64,000 nt of DNA, from the NCBI GenBank assembly GCA_032622095.1, contig CP136063.1, positions 118,628,723 through 118,692,722 on the forward strand. The letters run 5' to 3'. Source of the stretch: Siphonodentalium dalli. Its lineage: Eukaryota > Mollusca > Scaphopoda > Gadilida > Siphonodentaliidae. Both the position numbers and the translations under genes were made by a program. The notes beneath the pieces were generated by a model that was given only the letters and a program-made list of their open reading frames with translations, was not told the DNA's origin and ran no database searches. Position 1 is the first letter of the stretch. Each line of letters starts with the position of its first letter. This document shows positions 27,001 through 42,000 of this stretch, one piece after another.

Positions 27001-30000
27001 CCAGCAGCCATCTTGGATTTCAAATTTGAATCCATTGGCCACCCTGCACCCCGCATTTATTGGAGAATCTTTTGACAATTTACAGGCATGTTTAGGATCA
27101 CCACTAGATGGAGCTATCAATTTGAACGCTGCCGGCAGCCATCTTTAATTTTATCTTTGCATGACTAAATCCTTTGGCACACCCTACAGACTACATACAT
27201 CATCCGATCATCATATATGCAACATGTTGCACCCACTTTGCTTCAAATGACAGACTTTTCACTGAACTAGGCTGGAAAACCTTATCAGATTGCAGATACC
27301 TGTTCATAAAATCACAACTGGGAAAGCCCTGAGCTATTTGCATAATATTCACTGAAAGTGGAAGTGTCCACCGATTATGAATTGATAGGTTTGTAGAAAA
27401 TACAATAATTTCTGTGTGGGACCAAGTTCTGCTCCACCTTTTTTCCCCTTATGTGTTAATGAATGGAACCTGTTAGATTCTGAGGTAAGAACACAGAAAA
27501 CAGACAACTTCAAGCAATATATTGATGTGAAAATACCTAAACTGCCAAAGTACTATAACACTGGCAAACGCACACTGAACATTCTACAGCTTGACAAATT
27601 AAAAAATCATGTAGCTGCAATGGCATTATGCACATGTGGCAGCGCTATCAAAGATGCATTTCAATACCTCTTTGAATTCGCAAATTACGCAGATATCCGA
27701 GAAGAACTTTTCGACAGTCTAATACTTTTTTTTGAAATATCACCCTAAAAATCCTAGTACTAGGACCCAACTTCACCCTTTATGAAAATCTAGTGAACTC
27801 TAATATTGGGGTAGACAATATGGAATAATAGCTTATTGTCAGCACTTTATGTGCCAAAATATATTCCTTCATGATATCTCAACTCTGCCGTGCCTCTCTA
27901 ACTCTCTCGCCTTGTTTATACTGAGCAGGATGTACCTAAGTGATGGCACTAGTGTCCCAGTCCCAATTGTTGTTTTCGTTATCACTATTTGTTTAAATTG
28001 TTATATAACATTCAGAATATGACAATAAAATATGTTTAAACTAATTCGTTTTCTTATAAAATAATAATTTTGTACTTAATGATCAGGCATTGGTTAAACT
28101 GAAGGATAATAACAAAGGCTTGATTGATGCCTATATGCATTGACAGGGCTTAGAATCTGACGAGAATCAGAATCATGATTCTTAGTTGATTCTCGTAAAA
28201 GCAGCTGATTTGCTGGAGAATTTCTATATCTTGAATCTCGCAATATTTTATGGATTTTAAGGCCTGACTGACTTATTTTAAATATATACAACCCGTGATG
28301 CTAAAACCATTCTTTATTTACTTGCAGACTTGCTGTTGATCCATTGGTTGTTGATTTGGGTGCTTTCCTTTACGAGGATGATCAAGATCTTCTCATGTTC
28401 AAGTGAGAACTTTTTCACATTTCTCTTCTCCATATAATTTTCCTGGTTTGTCTTAACTCTTTCAACCCGGCAGCCCGCTAAAGCGGGCACGACGTAATTT
28501 ACGCTCACCCCGGCAGCCCGCTTTAGTGGGCAGAGCGCAATTGTCGGGAATAATGCAATATTTCCAGAGATATACAAATGATTTTATTGGTTAGCGACTT
28601 GTGTATCTTTTGGGTGATATTCGGTATCAATACTAATGTATTGGTGCGTACGAATACCTAACATGTACGCCATTCAGAGGATTTCCGGGCCTAAATATAG
28701 ACAGCACCTGTATGACGTCACGATTACTGTTTTGGGGTTTCCTAAAAATCGATGACGCAATACTGCCAATAGGTATGGTGTTTTGAGTCACATTTCGATT
28801 TTGGTTTATTGTTTATCACAAAAACATACCGATAACATTATTAGTATTACGTTTATGAAATAAAGAAGATAATGTTGACCTTTCTAACAATGTTTTATTT
28901 GTCGTATCCGTCTAATGTCTCCTATTTTCGACGCAACATTGACGGACATCACCTTGCCGCACAACGGCGACTTTAATAATAATAGCTGCACGTGCATATT
29001 ATAAACATCACATCGATATTCATAATCATTTTGGGAATCCGATCAGGACATTGGGAGTTATTTTATTTGGAATGTTACTCATAATTCTTCAACTTACTGA
29101 CAAGTAAATCCCTGTGGGTCTAAAATTGTTAAATGTGGGAGTATATGTCTGTTTCGGTCAAATTGCGTTTTGGGCATTCTGCTAGGTTAGTACTGGTCTG
29201 CTCTTGTCTTTGATAAAGCAATTGTGTTCAATAAACCAAGTGGTAAACATTTGAAACCACGCGGAAGGTCATCACAACTACGTTTATACACCACACTTGC
29301 AAAGAATGACACATATATATGTATGTATTTGTGGGAAAACATTGATATGCGAAGTTGATATCCCAGATACAGGTGATACATGCGACTATAGCATATATTG
29401 GGGTTCAATGTCCCTTCTCGGTTCTCACCTGCACACACCTGATATATTATTTAGATGTGACGCCCCAACTGATATCTAACACAAAGTGAATGTAACTTGT
29501 TAACAGTCATAAAACACGCAGTTTGACATACCCGACATCACTCAAAAGGTAGTATTGCAGCAATACACCAGGGACACATGATTTTACTTAGGCAAGCTGA
29601 TAATCCAGGGTTCTGGGACATCTATATCTGTATATTCAGGGATGAAAGAGTTAAATTGATATTGGGGATATCCACATCCTGGAGAAATGGGATAAAAATT
29701 CCACCTCGGGATCTTTTTTGCTTTGTATCTTTTTAACTGTTGATTCTTTGCTTTAAATTTAAGCAGACATGGCTCATTTGAACCCCCGAAATATGTGCAC
29801 ATAATTTGGGAGGAGGGATATCACAACATACAAAGGATATAGCATGGCAAAAAACATATCTTTCTTATAATTTGCCCTGCTATCTTCATACAAAAAATAC
29901 TAGAGAATAATAACCTCTCTTTTTTTTGTCTCCGTAGTAATAATCTCTATGACCTAAATAAGACTTTCTGAGGAATATAGAGTCCATATACAAGTATTGC

Positions 30001-33000
30001 ACGTATTTATGGACCTAAACAGTTCAAAACAAGTAAGTCTCGCCTTCATGTAATACCCTGTATCTTCTATGTTATTCATCCTATCGTTTTGAAATTTTGA
30101 ACGAATTGAGAACATGGTAAAAGTCACACATTAGGCCAAAAAAAAAAAGGGTTTTGATTCCCAGGAATAGTCACGTCGAAAAAAATTGCTTGTGTTGGAC
30201 CATTTTATTCCAATTTTGGATTCTCACATAGTTGTAAACCAGTAACACGAAAATAGGAAACTGTCACACGAAAATTAGTTATGTTGCAAATATCAATAGG
30301 AGCTAAATACAACAGTATATGTGTGGGTATTCAACAAAAGACCATAGGTAACTATCAGGTATATTGTCACCACAGGCTGTCAAAACTCCCAAGTTTATTG
30401 GTCAAATGTGTTGAAATATTTCACTAAAAGCAAGAAGTTCGATATTGAATAAATCATTCAACAATCTGAACTTGGTGACCTTTGCACAGTAAATAAGTAA
30501 CCCTGCAAGATAGAATTTTTCCCCTTTCTATGCCATTGTGATAGAAGATTACGAACACCGGAGCAGTTTGACAAGGAGTTTATGTGTATATGGTCATGTT
30601 TATGATGGTTATTTGAAGTTGTATTGTCTATCATCCATTGTGGTAGATATACAGTCTCTAATTAGTCAGCGGAATAAGTGAATCAAGACTTTCTATGATT
30701 GTTTGGAAAGTCACTTTATCTTTTCGTTTCGGCTGTATTTACGTTCCATATTTTATATGAATCGGATCTGTAGTTCTGCATTCTGCATGCCGATATTATA
30801 TCAATATGTATATCATGTATGGGTAGTACAATGTCATAATTTGTCATTCTTTATATAGGTTTAATTAGTTTATATCCATTACAAAGTTCTCCCTACATTT
30901 ATGGACCTGGGAAAGTATAATAACCCATGCCTACTATGGGCAGAACAAAAATTAAAAATAGAAATAAAACCTGCATGCCTGCATTGATTTTCAAAAATGT
31001 CGCTTGATTGAACAAATTACCATTTTTAAAAATCACACATTTAACTTTGACACTCAACATTATCACGTGTTGATGGGTTAACTGGGTTATAGTGTTTGTT
31101 AAGTGTCACTGGCCTTATTACTGCACAGGATTTGAACTTGACCAGTTATCCCTCTGTGGGAATTTAGGGACATGATTTGGAACCCCCTCCATATCTGGTC
31201 CACACGAAATATCCTTGCCCCGTATGGCTGACAAAGTAAGGGTCATCGATATAAAGTTATTGAAGGCAATGACCCTGTAAAGCAGGTCGCTCAAAGAATG
31301 TGTGCTTAATCGAATGTGATAAGAAAACTCCACATTTCAAGAAACTAGCTATGCGAAAGAGAGATTGGGCTGTCTTCACAAAGCCAGTTTCTTGAAAATT
31401 AGTTTTCTTATTGCATTCGGTGAATAAATTTATTCTATGAGCGACAGGTATTATACGGAGATGTTTGCCTCCAATAAATCTATGACGTTAACCCTTGCTT
31501 AGTCTGCCATACCTGGTATGGATCCTTTTGAGTGAATTCAGTGGACCAGATATGGGGCGGTTTCAAATCATGCCCCTAAATTCCCACAAAGTAACAACTG
31601 GTCAATTTCAAATCCTGTGCAGTAATAAGGCCCGTGACATTTACAAACACTGATCACCCAGTTAACCCATCAACATGTGACAATGTTGAGCATCAAAGTT
31701 GAAAGTGTGAGTTTTGAAAATGTCAAATTTTCCAATCAAGCGATATTCAGAAGAAAGTTAGAAAACCATTGTGATAATTAACTCCCACAATGTGCTGCAT
31801 GTATCATGTTTCCAACTCGTTCAAAATATCAATACGATCTGATGATTAACATAGGAGATTCAGGGTATAAAAATGAGGAATGTGACAAAATTGAGAATTA
31901 ATAAGTATAGTTTAAGGTTCCAAACCGACAAGGGCTGTTAAGCATATTGTACTTTGAATCAGATATACACAGTTTGTAGCCTGAAAATAATTTGTTTATT
32001 TCCTTCCTATTTTACAGATGTGATAAATTCACGCCTCACCTTCTCACAGAATGGTATGATTATAGAGCATGTCAGATTGAGATCCTATCGAGACAAATTG
32101 ACTGTTCTTTGGAGTTGGTCAAACTTGGAATAGAAAGAGGAGTCAAGGTATATTAACACCTAAAGTTTTAAGCTTAGATTGGTGGTGTTTAGTTTATGCC
32201 AATATTTATTGCCACATAAACAGTTTTGACACCAACTTCATGCCGGCTATGTAGAAACTTGAAATAAAGATTGTCTGCATTATTCTTACATGGTTTGTCA
32301 TCAGAAGCGTGTTATCGATTAATTGCAGAATTCAGACTGAATTCTCAGTAGCAAGGTAATATATAGATACAAAGAATATAGCATGCCACTATAATTCCTA
32401 AACCTTCAACGAAATATGTTGTAAAGGATGCTATTATCTTATATAATAACTAGCCGATGAGCCCGACGTTGTCCGAGATATTCAAAAACCAAATTTCAAG
32501 TCGATAGCTCCACCCGTTTCCAGGATCTGGTCTGCGCATGCGCGAAGCTGGCATCGCACGGGCTCGGCGACCCGATAAAATTTGTATCCGGGGCAAGATA
32601 CATTCACATACCAAATTTCAAGTCGATAGCTCCACCCGTTTCCGAGATCTGGTCTGCGCATGCGCGAAGCTGGCGTCGCACGGGCTCGGCGACCCGATAA
32701 AATTTGTATCCGGGGCAAGATACATTCACATAGCAAATTTCAAGTCGATAGCTCCACCGGTTTCCGAGATCTGGTCTGCGAAGATGGTGTCGCACGGGCT
32801 CGGCGACCCGATAAAATTCGTATCTGGGGCAAGATACATTCACATACCAAATTTCAAGTCGATAGCTCCACCCGTTTCCAAGATCTCGTCTGCGCATGCG
32901 CGAAACTGGCGTCGCACGGGCTCGGCGACCCGATAAAATTCGTATCCGGGGCAAGATACATTCACATACCAAATTTCAAGTCGATAGCTCCACCCGTTTC

Positions 33001-36000
33001 CGAGATCTGGTCTGCGCATGCGCGAAGCTGGCGTCGCACGGGCTCGGCGACCCGATAAAATTTGTATCCGGGGCAAGATACATTCACACGACAACGATGA
33101 CCGCTTAGTCAAACTACACACACGTACCAAGTTTCGTCCCGATCGGTCGAGAATCGTAGATTTGTATAAATGACAGACAGACAAACAGACAAACAGACAG
33201 AGGTCTTCAAAATATATATGAGACTAGCCGATGAGCCCGACGTTGTCCGGGCTATTCAAAAACCAAATTTCAAGTCGATAGCTCCACCCGTTTCCGACAT
33301 CTGGTCTGCGCATGCCCGAAGCTTGCGTCGCACGGGCTCGGCGACCCGATAAAATTCGTATTCGGGGCAAGATACATTCACACACCAAATTTCAAGTCGA
33401 TAGCTCCACCCGTTTCCGAGATCTCGTCTGCGCATGCGCGAAGCTTGCGTCGCACGGGCTCGGCGACCCGATAAAATTCGTATCCGGGGCAAGATACATT
33501 CACATAGCAAATTTGAAGTCGATAGCTCCACCCGTTTCCGAGATCTCGTCTGCGCATGCGCGTCGCACAGGCTCGGCGACCCGATAAAATTCGTATCCGG
33601 GGCAAGATACATTCACATAGCAAATTTCAAGTCGATAGCTCCACCGGTTTCCGAGATCTCGTCTGCGCATGCGCGAAGCTGGCGTCGCACGGGCTCGGCG
33701 ACTCGATAAAATTTGCATCCGGGGTAAGATACATTCACATAGCAAATTTCAAGTCGATAGCTCCACCCGTTTCCGCGATCTCGTCTGCGCATGCGCGAAG
33801 CGGGCGCCGCACGGGCTCGCCAATACGACAACGTCCACCGCCTGGTCAAACTACACACACGTACCAAGTTTCGTCCCGATCGGTCGAGAATCGTAGATTT
33901 GTATCAATGACAGACAAACAAACATACAGACAAACAAACAGACAAACAGAGGTCATCAAAATATATATGAGATAATGAAATGTGCAATATTTCATTTTAT
34001 TTTCTTATCTTGTCATTGTGTGGTGAGGTTTTGGTTTTTATGTTTACCCATACCATAGTATGGTAAACATAGTGTCGTTGCCCGGATTGACCACTCGTCG
34101 TTGGTCCGTCTGTCTGTCCGTCTGTCTGTCCGTCTGTCTGTCCGTAGACACTTTACGAGTAATGCGATAACTCTAACATTTTCTATCCGATCGGAACCAA
34201 ATTTTGTATATGGGTTTCTCAGCCCAAAATACGGATCGAGTTCGAATTTGGGTTTGATCCGAGTTTTTGTTACAGAGTTATGGCCCTTTTTCGACTTAGA
34301 ATTGACGCATTCTGCCATAACTCGAACATTTTTCATCTGATTGGAACCAAAATACAGATCGAGTTCGAATATGGGTTTGATCCGATTAATTTTAAAGGAG
34401 TTATGACCCTTTTTCGAGAAAAAACATTTTAAAAAAAAAATTGGATTTTTTTAGATTTAGCTCCTTGCTAAATTTAGCATATACAAACAGATACAAATAT
34501 TCAATTTTGTTTGAACTTTAATAACAATAAAAAAAAAGTTTAATAATAAAAAATATTGACACTTTCATTTATTTTAGTTTTATACGATTAATTAGGTGTG
34601 ATATCCTGTTTTGAAAATATGAAGATTTTATTGCAATAGTTTCATGTAATATAATGATATCAATAAATTACCATGTGAACATCCAGAGTATATGAGAGGA
34701 CATTTTATAGATGTTGTCATTCCAAGTGAAATCTGTTATGAAATGAGTGATGACATATTATACAGAGCTCTGGTGGTCAAGATAAACAACACTGGTGGCT
34801 GGCTGTTTGTTTATTCTAACTGTCAAATTGATTTATGGCAGCATAAGACTGTTGTTTATCCTATTCTTGAAATTGCATTACAGGGTGAGATAAGAGCCCC
34901 CACTCACCTATATAAGACTTAGTGTCTTCTAAATTCCATTAATTTGCTTCAAAAATAATTAACCCTTTCCAAGGTTTCCATAGACACATGCTATAATGTA
35001 CATGGACTCTTCCTCATATCTCTTAATATCTGTTGGGTATCTTTGCACACTATTCACTTATATCAATTTTGGTTTTGACTGATTAATTGATTTTTGAAAA
35101 TATATATTAACCCTTCAGACATGTGCTTTCAATTTGAAATTAAAATAACAGCTTATGGCCAATATGATTTATCTATGCAATGGGAATCAGGCAGATATGT
35201 ATACATGACTATTGTAAGTGATGACTTGTTTTGAAAATCAATATGGTAGATGTTAGTGTTTCCAGGAACCTTATTTTCCCATTTGTTCATATTTTCATGG
35301 TTGATTGAATTTTAGGGGCCACAGAGCACTTAGAAGATTAACATTGAAGGTTGTGGCTTTTAGTGTCCAAGCTACTTGTAAAACATTGTAATGTGTGAAA
35401 CCATTTAATTGAGGGCTAACTTACTTTCTTTTATATGAACGATTTAGTGGTCATAGGGGCAAGCATCCTCATCATATTATGTCTGTATAACATTATATAG
35501 ATAATACTTTTGAATTGTATAAACTACATATATTTTTGAAAACCATGCATACACCCCTGTTATGAAACACTTAATCTTATTTAATACACAGGTCAGATCT
35601 GATCTTATATCTGTCCATGTTTGATAAAGAAATAACTGGGGAGAAGGGGGGGGGGTAATTAAAGTACCATTTAAATATGAGATGGAATCCCCTACATGTA
35701 TGTCATTCTAAGCAGTCTGGCTTGTCAACAAATTATAATTTCTCTTTAGAAGTGAATAAATGTCAAAAGTGTTAAAGATAGGGATTTATCACTTTTGCTT
35801 CCAATGAGTTAACTTAAACTCCTAAACATGTCCTCCGAAATCACTAAACCATTGGATCTCACAGTGAGAGGTCCTTGGGTGAATAGGGACAGAGTTATGA
35901 GATTTAAAACTACTCCTCCCCACCCCAAATACTTTAACCCTTCCTTAAGACAAATTATTTGAGCTTTTGATTTCAAGTTGGGTACTGATATATGGATTAA

Positions 36001-39000
36001 TTCCTGTGATCATATCTTTGACAAATTATCAATTATGACTAGTCGCTATCGCCAAGGTATGGGTTAAACATCTGCCGATCGTGATCGGCCTCTCGTTAAG
36101 TTCTGGTTTCATTGACGAGGTGATCTTCCTTTATGTCATATGACGTTGACGTCGTTTATGGAATGGCTTGAGAAAGATGACATAGGCTAAGACTGTGGGT
36201 TTTTCAGTAATGGGAATTATTCTTATTCATGTGTATTCTTATTTAAATTTTACTTCATGTACAACTGTAGGCTCTTTATACATTTTCTGGTTTTATTATT
36301 TGTGCACAGTGAAATTCATAATCAGCCTGTTTTGTTGAGTAATAATGTCATTGAAATATTTCTTTATAGTGTTTAGCTCCAGTTAAAGACATATTATGGA
36401 CTTGTTCGGGTGTGTAAAATTGATAAGTTAGTATGCAGGCACAATGTCAACCTGGAGAATGTAGCATTCTACTAACATCGCTGAAAATTTTGAAGAAATT
36501 GACCGTACCACTCCATAGAAAACATCGTCTGAAGTACTTTCAATTGTAAATATTTTCATTTCGAATTGGGACGCAACTATCAGCGATAAACTAACACAAA
36601 TTATTTCGCCATCGGGAGTCATTGCGTTTAATTAATATTTAAGAATGACAGCATAGGTTATCAATTTGGATTAATATTCGTAAACAAATAACTACTTTGA
36701 GCAAGATTATTCTCAATTTCTATTTGATCACCCTACCGAAGTGGTTGCCATCACTTTAAAATAAGAGGAATAATGGTTCCTTTAATGCTTGCAGGGACTT
36801 GATGAACTTCTGGATGATCTCATTAACATGGAGGTATTGGTGTATGAATGCTACGTTGATGACTCGTTTTCATTCAAGGATCTCCGTGTCATGACTGATT
36901 ATGACACCGTGGAGCTGATGATGAGTAAGGTAATGTTATCTTATTATATTTGTTGATATACAAATTGTTATTCTCACCAAAATATGATTACTGTTTGGCT
37001 ATGTTTCCAGTGTGTTGGGTATGATTACTGTTTGGCTATGCTTCCAGTGTGTTGGATATGATTACTGTTTGGCTATGTTTCCAGTGTGTTGGGTATGATT
37101 ACTGTTTGGCTATGCTTCCAGTGTGTTGGATATGATTACTGTTTGGCTATGCTTCCAGTGTGTTGGGTATGATTACTGTTTGGCTATGCTTCCAGTGTGT
37201 TGGATATGATTACTGTTTGGCTATGTTTCCAGTGTGTTGGGTATGATTACTGTTTGGCTATGCTTCCAGTGTGTTGGATATGATTACTGTTTGGCTATGC
37301 TTCCAGTGTGTTGGGTATGATTATTGTTTGGCTATGCTTCCAGTGTGTTGGATATGATTACTGTTTGGCTATGCTTCCAGTGTGTTGGGTATGATTACTG
37401 TTTGGCTATGCTTCCAGTGTGTTGGATATGATTACTGTTTGGCTATGTTTCCAGTGTGTTGGATATGATTACTGTTTGGCTATGTTTCCAGTGTGTTGGG
37501 TATGATTACTGTTTGGCTATGTTTCCAGTGTGTTGGATATGATTACTGTTTGGCTATGCTTCCAGTGTGTTGGATATGATTATTGTTTGGCTATGTTTCC
37601 AGTGTGTTGGATATGATTACTGTTTGGCTATGCTTCCAGTGTGTTGGGTATGATTACTGTTTGGCTATGTTTCCAGTGTGTTGGATATGATTACTGTTTG
37701 GCTATGATTCCAGTGTGTTGGGTATGATTACTGTTTGGCTATGTTTCCAGTGTGTTGGATATGATTACTGTTTGGCTATGTTTCCAGTGTGTTGGATATG
37801 ATTACTGTTTGGCTATGTTTCCAGTGTGTTGGATATGATTATTGATTGGCTATGCTTCCAGTGTGTTGGATATGATTATTGTTTGGCTATGTTTCCAGTG
37901 TGTTGGATATGATTACCGTTTGGCTATGTTTCCAGTGTGTTGGATATGATTACTGTTTGGCTATGTTTCCAGTGTGTTGGATATGATTATCGATTGGCTA
38001 TGCTTCCAGTGTGTTGGGTATGATTATTGTTTGGCTATGTTTCCAGTGTGTTGGATATGATTACTGTTTGGCTATGTTTCCAGTGTGTTGGGTATGATTA
38101 CTGTTTGGCTATGTTTCCAGTGTGTTGGGTATGATTACTGTTTGGCTATGTTTCCAGTGTGTTGGATATGATTATTGATTGGCTATGCTTCCAGTGTGTT
38201 GGATATGATTATTGTTTGGCTATGTTTCCAGTGTGTTGGATATGATTACTGTTTGGCTATGCTTCCAGTGTGTTGGGTATGATTACTGTTTGTCTATGCT
38301 TCCAGTGTGTTGGATATGATTATTGATTGGCTATGCTTCCAGTGTGTTGGATATGATTATTGTTTGGCTATGTTTCCAGTGTGTTGGATATGATTACTGT
38401 TTGGCTATGTTTCCAGTGTGTTGGGTATGATTACTGTTTGGCTATGTTTCCAGTGTGTTGGATATGATTATTGATTGGCTATGCTTCCAGTGTGTTGGAT
38501 ATGATTATTGTTTGGCTATGTTTCCAGTGTGTTGGATATGATTACTGTTTGGCTATGCTTCCAGTGTGTTGGGTATGATTACTGTTTGGCTATGCTTCCA
38601 GTGTGTTGGATATGATTATTGATTGGCTATGCTTCCAGTGTGTTGGATATGATTATTGTTTGGCTATGTTTCCAGTGTGTTGGATATGATTACTGTTTGG
38701 CTATGTTTCCAGTGTGTTGGGTATGATTACTGTTTGGCTATGTTTCCAGTGTGTTGGATATGATTATTGATTGGCTATGCTTCCAGTGTGTTGGATATGA
38801 TTATTGTTTGGCTATGTTTCCAGTGTGTTGGATATGATTACTGTTTGGCTATGCTTCCAGTGTGTTGGGTATGATTACTGTTTGGCTATGCTTCCAGTGT
38901 GTTGGATATGATTATTGATTGGCTATGCTTCCAGCGCATTGGAAATGAGTGCTGTTTCTGACTCTGTTTCAGCATGTCTTAAACAAGGCTATATGCTGTC

Positions 39001-42000
39001 TGACGTCACTTGCATTTAAAATTTTAGTCATCAAATCGCCAATATGATTTTGCATCCTCAAAATGGACTGTACAACTGTATAACAGGTTTCTGTTATGAT
39101 TGATTGTTTATTTCTAAAATATTTATAAATATATGCTAACAAACAAATATTAAACAATAAGTATGATTATATTGCACTGGAGCGGCATGGCCAAATGGAC
39201 CATTTTCCTGCCACCCATATATGAAAATGGAATTCAAATAATAACACGACAAGGTGAATTGGAATTTCATTTAGATTAAAACAATATGAAAAATATCTGA
39301 ATGGTGTGTTGGTAAAAAGACAGTAATATGAGGACCGTGTGGCTCAGTTATTTGGTTCGTTTTTGGGCATTATAAGCTAGCTAGCGAGTATTATTTGGTT
39401 TTTCTCCTCCCCGGGCAATATGAAACTGAAAGAATTTTGTGTGGTTTTAACGCATTAATTTATAAGTTTCAATTTAAATTCTCTCATGGTCAAAATCTTT
39501 TTAGAACTGAATATGAGAATCCATTGCATTGATTAAAGTCAATTTTATAGAGAGTAATCAATTGGTTTGATGCTTATGTGACATAATTAACAATGGGAAT
39601 TGGCTCTGGTTTTACCAGTAGGTCCCCAAGTGAATTGTCATGTAACCATCAAAACCAATTGATTATTCTGTTTATTACACACGTTTTTGTCTAATAGAAT
39701 ATTTTTTCGCCAGTCCTCCAATGAGATGTACTCCAAGAATTTAAGGAGATGGATGATTCCATTTTTGGAGAGGTGTGACAGGAACAATGCTGGTGCTTAC
39801 AGTAGACTACTGAGAGACTACATAGTTACTACAGCTAAGTCGGATCTGTCAGTCGCAGCTAAAGTGTTTGAGGAATCTAAACCAAAGGTTTGTGTTCAAA
39901 TTTATATTTTGTGATATACATATATTAACAAAACAGAATGCTCATCTAAATCGAGAAACTTTTCTCAAATGAGTTGCGGAATTCACAAGGATATATTCAT
40001 GAGAGCAGAGCTCTAGTGAAATATAACTATGCGCTGTCTGCAACAATTTCGATAAAAGATTTTAGAATATTATGCAAGTTGTGTTCTGTATTTATTCCAC
40101 ACCCATATCTCGGATAATGTCAATACTTGACTGTAGCCGCCTTTCATACTATAGCTACCACAAATGTTATTTAAATCTGAAAAACTGGTAAGTTTAGTGA
40201 AGCAGATCGTCAACTTAATGTATGTCATCGCTCTTGACAACAACGTCAACATGAAGAAGTTCCAGCTTGTATTTAACGTGTGATATACAACAACATATAT
40301 TCAGTGGACTTGTTTCCATTGAATAGATATATATATACATATAATGGGTGTGGAATAATACAGTGTACTGAAAGATATAATAATAACTGTTTATTCCTCT
40401 ACCATTTTCTAAAATACACAAATTAGTGTACGCTACCTTATAATCTTTCATCAAGAGCATCAACTTGACTCAATTATAGCTTGTATGGTAGAAAATGGAA
40501 ATAAATAATTAATGGTATTGACTCTTGAATAGATCCATTATAATTGGGTAGCAATAAAGGGAACAAACCTATTTGACTTGTAACATTTTTAAATTCTAGA
40601 GGAAATTATCACATCCTTCACGAGGAATTAAAAACAAATATATTTATCTTAGTTCAAAATTTAATGCAAAACATTACTACAAACAAGCTTACTTGCAGTC
40701 AACTCATGTTACACAAATGCTAATGGTGGTTTTGATGAATCTGGATGGCTTCCACTCTATGTTTTTATTACGTACCCCATTTCTGTATTCTTAACTCTTT
40801 ATAAATTAAATGGAATCTCCCAGTCAGTTAAAGTCAAGTTTGAGCTATTGCCATTGGTTGGTGTCTGTCATCCATCCGGCATACATGCGTCTCCGTGTGT
40901 GCTTTTGTCAACAATTTCCTTTGACACACTCCACAGGCCACATCCCTCATCCGATCATCACCAAACTTCATAAAGATCTTCGGGGTGACCTCTGGATGGG
41001 AGCCATCAAATTTTTTTCAGTCGATAAAAATCATGGCCACCAGCAGCCATCTTGGATTTCAAATTATAATCCATCTGCACACCCTTCAGCCCGCATTTAT
41101 TGGATGAATGTTTTTGAAATTTACAGGCATGTTTAGGATCACCTCTAGGGAGCTATCAAATTTGAATGATTTTCAATAAAAAACATGGCTGTCAGTGCCA
41201 TCTTGGATTTTACTCTTTTCATGACTATGTCCTTTGGCATGCCCTACAGACAACATCCTTCATACGATCATCACCAAACTTCATATGGATCATATGACCA
41301 CTAGATGAGAGCCATTAAATTTTTATGAATTTCGTTGAAAAACTTGGCTGCCAGCAGTCGTTTTTCATGACTATATCCTTCGGCACACTTTGCTAAAGGC
41401 GATGTCGCAAGCATTTTAGAAGTTTTGTGATGTAAAAATCATAGCTAAAAATGAATGTGGTTTGGAAGAGCTCCGAATAATTTCACTTGTGTTTGTGTTT
41501 GATGTATATAAATATAGAGATGCACTCATGTTGGTTTGGGTTTGCTGTAATCACACTCATGGGGTTGTTTAAGGATATCATTCGAGCCTTCAGCTATACT
41601 TTTATTCTAAAACCAGCTGCTCTCATGTGATCATCACTGAACCAAATGAACACAAATACGGCTCAATGTATTTATTCCATTAATTAATTTCATTTCATTT
41701 TTTCCAAGGACCCTACAAGTGTTATAAGGGAGCCAAAGGAGGTTTTAATATTTGCTCTGGAGGCTATGTACTCAAGTGAAAGGTAAGTGTCAGGTTATAA
41801 GCTTACTCTACTCTCGAAATGCTTGAAAACTGAAACTAACGTATGCGTTCAGTGTCAGGAAATCACCACTCTTAGTAAACTTATAAGATAATCATATATA
41901 ACATTGGATCTGATTACTTGCTGTACATACTCTAAAATTAAAGGGTCCAATTGAAGCGATTATCGTTACACATTGTGATGTAATTTTGGGGCCCACGCTC

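Noticed and set aside
32482-33745. Arg-rich frames of 80-130 residues on both strands
   Set aside because: They arise from the 122-bp repeat units and repeat with the same period on both strands.
36982-38940. CRISPR-like regular repeats
   Set aside because: Units are contiguous with no unique spacers, the genome is animal, and the array is intronic; it is a minisatellite.
38973-39050. Possible extra NBAS exon after the strong acceptor gactctgtttcag
   Set aside because: It ends in a stop in the entry phase, has no donor, and exon 13 joins exon 14 in phase with continuous NBAS similarity.
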